Below are positions 6,389-11,428 of a DNA stretch of 11,428 nucleotides, piece after piece. The first letter of the stretch is position 1. Every line of letters begins with the position of its first letter. The DNA is from Oscillospiraceae bacterium (GTDB lineage Bacteria; Bacillota_A; Clostridia; Oscillospirales; Oscillospiraceae), in NCBI GenBank assembly GCA_017415945.1, contig JAFQDR010000165.1, positions 1 to 11,428 on the forward strand. Reading direction: 5' to 3'. The notes beneath the pieces were generated by a model. That model worked only from the letters and a program-made list of their open reading frames with translations. It was not told where the DNA came from and searched no databases. The position numbers were made by a program, and so were the translations under genes.

Positions 6389-7333
6389 TCATTCCCGACC
6401 AATCATGTCATCCACATAAGCATCCTGCCAAAAGCACATATCCATCAGCTTCATGGGCGGGTATTCCACGCCACAGCTGCTCAGCCGTTGCCGCAATGCT
6501 TCAAAGGCAGTCTTATGCGCACAGTAAAACCTTGCAACATCCCGCACGGAATTTCTGTTGTACAGACCCGAGGACACGTTGTTTTTCTTGACTGACTGCA
6601 CATAATAACGGTCATAAGCAGGTACGCAGCCAAGTGTACCAAGGAGAATTTTTGTGATCAGTGTGTCTGTTGCATTGTTGGGCGAGCCCTCAAATGACGG
6701 CTTTTCCTTTGCGTAGCAATCCCTGATTCTCTGCCCAAGCGCATCCAACAAATCCAGATTGCGCTCCTCACACAGATTTTCAGCTGAGATCCCAACCAAG
6801 GGAATATATTGCTCCTCTTGCAGGATTTTTACCACGGGAATATGTACCTTATAATCCTTTTGCAGCAGGAAGGAGGAGCCTCTGTACATTCCCCAGCTTG
6901 CCAAATAAAAGGCCAAATGCAGTGCCAGATAGTCCACGGTCTTTTCGTCGGTACAATGCCGATACTCGGAAAAGGCTTGGTAGCAGTGCTGCCACGACAG
7001 GTATCTCCCGTGCCCATCCCGCACGGTTTCGCTGTGATAATCCCATATCAGCTTGGCTGCAGCTTCCCCCGTGAGCTTCCCCGCAGCCCGCACTGCCCCC
7101 TCTCGTTTTGGCGCAGTCACCGCAGCTGTGGGTGGTTCGGCATTGCCGCTGAGGGAATAACGCGCAGGATTTGCTCCTTTGCGAAGCACTGCGCCGCTGC
7201 TGACAAGGGACATCAGAGCAGGATAGACATTGGGCCCGTGCTTCCGATCCCCATAAATAGCCTCGGACAAATCCAGCTGTGTCATAGAGCCCTTGACACG
7301 CAGCTGTGCCAATATGTTTTCTTTCACTCCCAT
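6389..7333 (-). CDS. Uncharacterised protein with N-terminal winged-helix-like segment and conserved C-terminal domain
   Basis: A 314-aa soluble protein without signal peptide or membrane helix. Residues 1-62 (VKENILAQLRVKGSMTQLDL... and VYPALMSLVSSGAVLRKG) look like a winged helix-turn-helix. A variable Ala/Pro-rich linker (63-90) leads to a helical domain with distinctive stretches YLASWGMYRGSSFLLQKDYK (143-162) and TDTLITKILLGTLGCVPAYD (222-241). I have the impression of having met these in hypothetical proteins of many bacteria, but I know no activity and do not assign one. ATG at 7333 has AGGAG (7341-7345) seven bases upstream; ATG at 7339 would be one base away. The gene starts only 68 bases after the pyk stop, with the pyk hairpin between them, so it depends on read-through or a promoter hidden in the 3' end of pyk. 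A DNA-binding or single-gene defence role is possible but unproven. Confidence 0.85.
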   Translation of the reverse strand: MGVKENILAQLRVKGSMTQLDLSEAIYGDRKHGPNVYPALMSLVSSGAVLRKGANPARYSLSGNAEPPTAAVTAPKREGAVRAAGKLTGEAAAKLIWDYHSETVRDGHGRYLSWQHCYQAFSEYRHCTDEKTVDYLALHLAFYLASWGMYRGSSFLLQKDYKVHIPVVKILQEEQYIPLVGISAENLCEERNLDLLDALGQRIRDCYAKEKPSFEGSPNNATDTLITKILLGTLGCVPAYDRYYVQSVKKNNVSSGLYNRNSVRDVARFYCAHKTAFEALRQRLSSCGVEYPPMKLMDMCFWQDAYVDDMIGRE

Positions 7334-7351
7334 GTTCATACTCCTATGCAA

Positions 7352-7385
7352 AACAGGCACAGCAGCAAGTGCTGCCATGCCTGTT
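7352..7385 (-). terminator. Terminator or attenuator hairpin between pyk and the 314-aa gene
   Basis: AACAGGCA (7352-7359) pairs with TGCCTGTT (7378-7385), and after a CA/CA internal loop GCAGC (7362-7366) pairs with GCTGC (7371-7375) around AAGT. On the minus strand it begins 15 bases after the pyk stop and is followed by TTGC, so counting the stem it ends in only four Ts. The weak tail and the ribosome binding site of the next gene six bases downstream suggest partial termination. Confidence 0.7.
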
Positions 7386-7400
7386 ATTTTACTTGCTCTC

Positions 7401-8864
7401 TTATTCGTCGAAGTCGTCTTCGAAGGCCAGGTCGATGAAGTCCTGAGTGATCTGCATAACACGCATGGTATTGGTGTAAGGAGTGCGGCCTACGGGCATA
7501 CCCGCGGTGATCACGATGATGTCGTCCACCTGTGCGTCCACGGTTTCCACCGCTGCGCGGACAGCCTGCAGATACAGGTCGGTACCGCTCTTGGGACGCT
7601 TTACCAGACAGGGCTGCACACCCCAATACAGAGCCATCTTGTGGAAGCTGACCTTATCGGGAGTTGCGCCCACGATGGTCTTGTCCGCCTTACGGCAGGA
7701 AACAGCGTTTGCGGTGAAGCCGGAGTCGGTGAACGCAACGATGCACTTTGCATCCAGATCCTCGGAGGTAGCGCAGACAGCGTGTGCGATGGCGTTGGTG
7801 ATCACGTCGCCGCCCAGATGCACGTCTTCGAACTCACCGCCGGAGTGGTACTTCATATGATTTTCCGCATTTTCGGCGATCTTTGCCATGGTGCGGATGG
7901 TTTCTACGGGATACTTGCCCACGCCGGTTTCACCGGAGAGCATGATGGCACCGGTGCCGTCGAAAACCGCGTTTGCAACGTCGGATACTTCCGCACGGGT
8001 GGGTCTGGGGTTCTTGGTCATGGAGTCCAGCATCTGGGTAGCGGTGACAACGATCTTGCCGCGATGGATGCACTTCTTGATCAGAGACTTCTGGATCATG
8101 GGCAGCAGCTCAAAGTCCACTTCTACGCCCAGGTCACCGCGGGCGACCATGATGCCGTCGGCAATATCCAGAATATCGTCTACGTTTTCAACGCCTTCCA
8201 TGTTTTCGATCTTCGCGATGATGGCGATCTTTTCGCCGCCGTTATCGTCCAGAACCTTACGCAGATCCAGCATATCCTGCTTGTTGCGTGCAAAGGATGC
8301 GGCAACATAGTCTACTTTTTCCTTGCAGCCGAACACCAGGTCCGCATGGTCCTTGGGGGAGATGTATTCCATGTTCAGCTTGATGCCGGGCACGTTTACG
8401 CTCTTGCGGTTAGACAGAGGGCCGTCATTGAGAGCCTTGCAGATGATGTCGGTATCGGTCAGAGAAACGACCTCGAAGCCGATGAGACCATCGTCAATGA
8501 GGATCTTGGTGCCCACGGAAACGTCCTGAGGCAGACCTGCGTAGTTGATGGAGACCATGGTGCTGTCCCCTTCCACCTCACGGGTGGTCAGAGTAAAGGT
8601 CTGGCCTTCCTTGATTTCGATCTTGCCGTCCTTGTACAGACCGGTGCGGATTTCGGGACCCTTGGTGTCCAGCAGGATCGCAACGGGCTTACCCAGCTTT
8701 TTACGGGCCTTGCGGACCATGTCCATCTTCATCTTCTGTTCTTCGTGGGTGCCGTGGCTGAAGTTAAAGCGGGCAACGTTCATGCCTGCCTTGATCATTT
8801 CCAGCAGGACTTCTTCCTTATCGGATGCGGGGCCGAGGGTGCAAATGATTTTGGTCTTTCTCAT
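7401..8864 (-). CDS. pyk: Pyruvate kinase
   Basis: A 487-aa cytoplasmic glycolytic enzyme that converts phosphoenolpyruvate and ADP to pyruvate and ATP. Family landmarks are clear: KTKIICTLGPAS (3-14), the substrate-binding RFNFSHG (32-38), LLDTKGPEIRTG (64-75), the active-site signature IIAKIENMEGV (215-225) with catalytic K218 and metal ligand E220, ARGDLG (241-246) with metal ligand D244, TATQMLDSM (274-282), PTRAEVSDVANAVFDGTGA and MLSGETGVGKYP. The A, B and C domains are all present. The length is close to the E. coli type (about 470 aa); the extra C-terminal PEP-utiliser-like domain of Bacillus enzymes (about 585 aa) is absent. ATG at 8864 matches the usual MRKTKI start, with GAAGG (8875-8879) ten bases upstream; an in-frame ATG at 8918 would add 18 unconserved residues. 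It has its own promoter and a terminator-like hairpin after the stop. Confidence 0.98.
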   Translation of the reverse strand: MRKTKIICTLGPASDKEEVLLEMIKAGMNVARFNFSHGTHEEQKMKMDMVRKARKKLGKPVAILLDTKGPEIRTGLYKDGKIEIKEGQTFTLTTREVEGDSTMVSINYAGLPQDVSVGTKILIDDGLIGFEVVSLTDTDIICKALNDGPLSNRKSVNVPGIKLNMEYISPKDHADLVFGCKEKVDYVAASFARNKQDMLDLRKVLDDNGGEKIAIIAKIENMEGVENVDDILDIADGIMVARGDLGVEVDFELLPMIQKSLIKKCIHRGKIVVTATQMLDSMTKNPRPTRAEVSDVANAVFDGTGAIMLSGETGVGKYPVETIRTMAKIAENAENHMKYHSGGEFEDVHLGGDVITNAIAHAVCATSEDLDAKCIVAFTDSGFTANAVSCRKADKTIVGATPDKVSFHKMALYWGVQPCLVKRPKSGTDLYLQAVRAAVETVDAQVDDIIVITAGMPVGRTPYTNTMRVMQITQDFIDLAFEDDFDE

Positions 8865-8949
8865 TGGCGTGAAACCTTCTTTCCAAGTCTTACAGTAGTA
8901 TTTCCGAAGCCCTGCCATTCATGCAAAGCTCAATTTTCTCATATCTAAT

Positions 8950-8987
8950 ATATTACCACAAACAGTCCTAATTTGACAATTGTCAAA
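8950..8987 (-). promoter_or_regulatory. pyk promoter with a 16-bp perfect palindrome over the -35
   Basis: On the minus strand TTGTCA (8974-8979 complement) and TAATAT (8950-8955) are separated by 18 bases or nearly so, giving a plausible sigma-A promoter. TTTGACAATTGTCAAA (8972-8987) is a perfect palindrome covering the -35 and so a good operator candidate. It does not match the Rex or CcpA consensus sequences as I know them. The leader from here to the ATG is about 80 bases. Confidence 0.6.
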
Positions 8988-9107
8988 CAAGCCGGAAATG
9001 AAAAAAATTTCCCCGCTCGGATTGTTGTCTCCTGTTCATTATAGAGGGGGAGTTGCATTTCATAAGGCTGTCTAATGGAATACTAATTTTTTATAATAAA
9101 CAAAACA

Positions 9108-9136
9108 AGCGAGTATGTCTTTCTGTCATACTCGCT
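9108..9136 (-). terminator. Terminator of the XRE regulator gene
   Basis: AGCGAGTATG (9108-9117) pairs perfectly over 10 bp with 9127-9136 around a 9-base loop. On the minus strand it starts one base after the regulator stop codon and is followed by TGTTTTGTTTATT, a T-rich tail. On the plus strand the tail CTTATTTTAT would also work weakly. Confidence 0.8.
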
Positions 9137-9137
9137 C

Positions 9138-9389
9138 TTATTTTATCTCATTTTCAATTCGCTTGGCCTCTTCTTCAAAAAGTACTACCAGCTCATGCGG
9201 AGCAATGTCAAACGCATACGCAAGAGCCCATATCGTTTCAAAATTAGGAAGTTTTGTCCCAACTTCTATCATCGCCAAATGACTTCTAGCAATACCCGCA
9301 AATCCACTCAAAACCTCTTGAGATAACTTACGTTCTTTTCTCAATCGGCGAATCACAACGCCTATTGCCTCGCGTTTAAATTCTATCAT
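9138..9389 (-). CDS. Small XRE-family (Cro/C1-type) regulator, similar in size to R-M controller proteins
   Basis: An 83-aa protein made almost entirely of one helix-turn-helix domain. IGVVIRRLRKERKLSQEVLSGFAGIARSHLAMIEVGTKLPNFETIWALAYAFDIAPHELV is the full five-helix XRE pattern: SQEVLSGFAGI is the turn region, SHLAMIEVG the recognition helix, and a short acidic tail (FEEEAKRIENEIK) follows. Single-domain proteins of this size include the controller (C) proteins of restriction-modification systems and phage or toxin-antitoxin regulators. ATG at 9389 is chosen; a TTG at 9398 is too close to the weak GGTGA site, which is nine bases before the ATG. The weak Shine-Dalgarno suggests low expression. 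It is divergent from the radical SAM gene and the 18-bp palindrome between them is the natural operator. Family firm, R-M controller role inferred. Confidence 0.9.
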   Translation of the reverse strand: MIEFKREAIGVVIRRLRKERKLSQEVLSGFAGIARSHLAMIEVGTKLPNFETIWALAYAFDIAPHELVVLFEEEAKRIENEIK

Positions 9390-9434
9390 CGTATACAATC
9401 ACCGATTTAATTTTACCCATTTCGCGCTAAATGC

Positions 9435-9452
9435 TGTCTACTATAGTAGACA
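9435..9452. promoter_or_regulatory. 18-bp perfect palindrome in the divergent promoter region, probable XRE operator
   Basis: TGTCTACTATAGTAGACA reads identically on both strands. It lies 45 bases upstream of the regulator ATG and 52 bases upstream of the radical SAM ATG. Its centre contains TATAGT on each strand, so it may overlap -10 elements both ways. The inner ACTATAGT is reminiscent of C-protein boxes of the GACTTATAGTC type. Binding by the adjacent XRE protein is inferred from position. Confidence 0.7.
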
Positions 9453-9504
9453 ATTTTAAGAGCTTATGATATTCTGTGGATATATTTATAAATTTGGTGA
9501 GATT

Positions 9505-10677
9505 ATGAAAATTGGTATAATTGATGCTGACCTCATCGGCCGCACTAACCATAGATTCCCTAACCTTGCTTGTGAAAAAATATCAGGTTATTGGAAAGCG
9601 CAAGGCGCTGAAGTCAATTTGTTGTTAAACTATAACTGGGATGATGATTATGATCACATCTATATTTCTAAGGTATTCACAGATACAGAAGTTCCACCTT
9701 TACTACTTGAGTCAGAAAAAGTTCACATTGGGGGGACAGGATTCTATTTTGATAAAGCCCCTAACTTACCAGACGAAATTGAGCATCACATGCCAGACTA
9801 CCATTTGTATGACGAATGGATTGAGAGTGAAGTAGCAAGAGCTAAGCTCGACTACAAAAATAGAGGTAAAGCTTTCCATGAAAGTCGCTTTAGAGTCCAA
9901 TTCAAGGAATACACAGACTATTCCATAGGTTTTGTAACAAGAGGTTGTTTCAGAAAGTGTGCCTTCTGTGTTAACCAAAAATACGATCATGTTTTCTGCC
10001 ACAGCCCTTTAGCTGAATTCCATGATGAACGCAGAAAGAAGATTTGCTTACTGGATGACAATTTCTTCGGTTATCCTCACTGGCGAAAAATCCTTGAAGA
10101 GTTAATCGCAACCGGAAAGCCATTCAAATTCAAGCAAGGCCTCGATGAACGGTTGCTAACCGAAGAAAAGTGTGAGTTACTCTTTTCTTCCAAATACGAC
10201 GGCGACTACACCTTCGCTTTCGATAACATCAAAGATTACGAAAAAATAGAATCCAAACTTAAGTTAATCAGAAAGTATTCTTCATCCACAAGTATAAAAT
10301 TCTATGTTCTTGTTGGTTTTGAAAGTACCGATGAAATAGATATCGAAAACGCTTTCAAACGAATCGAGTTGCTAATGCGTTATAAGTGTATGCCTTACAT
10401 AATGCGATACCAAAACAAGAACCACTCTCCATGGAAAGAATCTCCACATAGAGGGTTGTATGTAGCAATGGCACGCTGGGGTAATCAACCAAGCATTTTC
10501 AAAAAAATGAGTTTCAGACAATTCTGTGAGCGTAATCAAGAACTATTCAAAGGAAAAGGATTGTGTGCCCCAATGCGTTCCCTTACCGAATTTGAAAAAG
10601 AATACCCCAAAATCGCAGAGCAATATTTTGATTTACGTTTCGATGACTACTCATTAGACGACCTTGATTTGAGGTGA
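9505..10677 (+). CDS. Radical SAM enzyme with N-terminal Rossmann-like (B12-binding-like) region
   Basis: A 390-aa cytoplasmic protein. Residues 1-105 (MKIGIIDADLIGR, DYDHIYISKVFTDT, VHIGGTGF) resemble the Rossmann domain at the front of B12-binding radical SAM proteins, but the cobalamin DxHxxG motif is absent, so B12 binding is doubtful. Residues about 138-345 are the radical SAM barrel: GFVTRGCFRKCAFCVN holds the CxxxCxxC cluster ligands C148, C152 and C155; ICLLDDNFFGY (180-190) and FKQGLDERLL (209-218) are typical strands of this B12/MiaB-like branch. The enzyme should bind a 4Fe-4S cluster and SAM; the substrate is unknown. C-terminal extra cysteines (C341, C354) could serve an accessory site. 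ATG at 9505 gives the natural MKIGIID start with GGTGA four bases upstream; an ATG at 9466 lacks a ribosome site. AT-rich, and coupled to the next gene, whose ribosome binding site overlaps its stop. Confidence 0.92.
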   Translation: MKIGIIDADLIGRTNHRFPNLACEKISGYWKAQGAEVNLLLNYNWDDDYDHIYISKVFTDTEVPPLLLESEKVHIGGTGFYFDKAPNLPDEIEHHMPDYHLYDEWIESEVARAKLDYKNRGKAFHESRFRVQFKEYTDYSIGFVTRGCFRKCAFCVNQKYDHVFCHSPLAEFHDERRKKICLLDDNFFGYPHWRKILEELIATGKPFKFKQGLDERLLTEEKCELLFSSKYDGDYTFAFDNIKDYEKIESKLKLIRKYSSSTSIKFYVLVGFESTDEIDIENAFKRIELLMRYKCMPYIMRYQNKNHSPWKESPHRGLYVAMARWGNQPSIFKKMSFRQFCERNQELFKGKGLCAPMRSLTEFEKEYPKIAEQYFDLRFDDYSLDDLDLR

Positions 10678-10682
10678 AAATT

Positions 10683-11393
10683 ATGGGCTATACAATTAAC
10701 GCATATGTCACACCCTCTGCAGCAGTTCGCTTGTTGATTATGAATGATCTTTCACTTGATGGATATTGGAACATGAAACAAGCTGAAACAATTTTAGATC
10801 AGCTATACGAAACCAAAATTGTAGAATTGTTGAAGATTGTTGATTTCATTGAACCTACTCATCAAGTCGACTCATCTACTTTGCCTCAATTCGGTAGCCT
10901 CGAAACATTGATACGCGTTCCTGAAGTTCTTGTGTCTACTGGAATCGATGGATTATCTTATACTCAATTAGGTTTTTATCTTAAAGGCGACATAAATGCA
11001 AAACAAGGTTCAAATCAAAAGTATGGAGAAACGCACGGAAAAGGAGCTTGTCAATTAGGCATTACATATTGCGATAACAACAAAGTAAGATTTGGTGCTC
11101 TTACTAATGCTTTCCATGGAATTGATGATAAGAAAAAACAGTATCGAGTCGCACAATTGCTTTGTTTTCGAATTCCAGTTATCCAAACGTTATTAAACCT
11201 ATCAAAAAATCAAAAAATCAATGGTTTCTCGATCATGTCACACTTAAGTACATCCACTCAAATACGTAGATCAATTTGTGTCAAGATGATTCTTAGGGAA
11301 TTAGACAGTTTGGAAGACAAAATGCTAACAAATAGAATAGATAACATCTACTGGGATATTGAAGAAGGGGATAATCAGGATGCTGAAGTATGA
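10683..11393 (+). CDS. Putative winged-helix DNA-binding protein of the radical SAM cassette, function unknown
   Basis: A 236-aa soluble protein that I do not recognise with certainty. Residues 85-140 (STGIDGLSYTQLGFYLKG, then KYGETHGKGACQLGI) and 138-210 (ALTNAFHGIDDKKKQ, LLCFRIPVIQTLL, then STSTQIRRSICVKMIL) look like two successive winged-helix modules. I associate the KYGExHxK and TxxRRxxxV patterns with DNA-recognition or helper parts of restriction-type and defence proteins; this is pattern memory, not a search. No nuclease motif is evident. The ATG at 10683 has GAGGTG (10671-10676) six bases before it, overlapping the stop of the radical SAM gene, so the two are translationally linked; a GTG at 10674 is less likely. 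The downstream gene begins inside its last 14 bases. The acidic tail (DIEEGDNQDAEV) might mediate partner contact. Confidence 0.85.
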   Translation: MGYTINAYVTPSAAVRLLIMNDLSLDGYWNMKQAETILDQLYETKIVELLKIVDFIEPTHQVDSSTLPQFGSLETLIRVPEVLVSTGIDGLSYTQLGFYLKGDINAKQGSNQKYGETHGKGACQLGITYCDNNKVRFGALTNAFHGIDDKKKQYRVAQLLCFRIPVIQTLLNLSKNQKINGFSIMSHLSTSTQIRRSICVKMILRELDSLEDKMLTNRIDNIYWDIEEGDNQDAEV

Positions 11394-11428
11394 ACTGGAG
11401 CAGATAAAGTTTTCTGAGTTAAAAAACA
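11380..11428 (+). CDS. Start of a further cassette gene, truncated by the window end
   Basis: An ATG at 11380 opens a frame reading MLKYELEQIKFSELKN to the last base. AAGAAGGGG (about 11362-11370) lies nine bases upstream. It overlaps the end of the preceding gene by 14 bases in another frame, the same tight packing as the genes before it. Sixteen residues are too few to name a function. A restriction or methyltransferase subunit would fit the context but nothing here shows it. Confidence 0.55.
   Translation, partial: MLKYELEQIKFSELKN

Noticed and set aside
7293..8948. 551-codon plus-strand open frame
   Set aside because: It lies antisense to pyruvate kinase and covers its whole length, as expected from the codon bias of a highly expressed gene.
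9053..9247. 64-codon plus-strand open frame starting with TTG after GGGGGAG
   Set aside because: Despite a purine-rich site, it runs through the XRE terminator and antisense into the XRE gene, and the translation shows no family features.
1..11428. tRNA, rRNA, integrase, transposase or CRISPR array
   Set aside because: None of the characteristic sequences or protein motifs were seen on either strand, so the AT-rich cassette is not explained by an obvious mobile element within the window.

Overview
The window looks like chromosomal DNA from a Gram-positive Clostridia-type bacterium, most likely a gut Oscillospiraceae-like lineage. This is inferred from strong AGGAGG-type ribosome binding sites, sigma-A-like promoters, a BlaI/M56-peptidase operon and small dispersed GTAGGGA hairpin repeats. 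No database search was possible, so the taxonomic guess is soft.

Bases 1-9000 are moderately GC-rich and carry ordinary host genes. From left to right these are: a 14-helix MFS transporter (minus); a YjjG-type HAD nucleotidase (minus); a 337-base divergent intergenic region with two mutually complementary hairpin repeats; a small acidic protein with two CxxC pairs (plus); a BlaI-family repressor, a BlaR1-like M56 membrane metallopeptidase and a small membrane protein forming one operon (plus) behind a 19-bp perfect dyad with two TACAnnTGTA boxes; a bidirectional terminator; an uncharacterised 314-aa protein with an N-terminal winged-helix-like segment (minus); and pyruvate kinase (minus), whose terminator-like hairpin lies directly before the start of the 314-aa gene and whose promoter carries a 16-bp perfect palindrome.

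From about base 9000 to the end, composition shifts abruptly to AT-rich (22 of 60 bases are G+C at 10201-10260, against 37 of 60 at 4201-4260). This segment holds a small XRE-type regulator (minus) divergent from a tightly packed gene set (plus): a radical SAM enzyme with an N-terminal Rossmann-like region, a 236-aa protein that looks like a winged-helix DNA-binding factor, and the start of a further gene cut by the window end. An 18-bp perfect palindrome sits in the divergent promoter region. The layout resembles a horizontally acquired, self-regulated cassette of the kind seen for restriction-modification or defence systems. The radical SAM plus winged-helix pairing is the best candidate here for an undescribed system, but its function is an inference that depends on the genes beyond the window.

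Plausible working units: MFS alone from its own promoter; HAD alone or reading through to MFS; the CxxC gene alone; the blaI-M56-membrane protein operon, autorepressed by BlaI and derepressed when the M56 peptidase cleaves it; pyk with possible read-through to the 314-aa gene; and the regulated AT-rich cassette.
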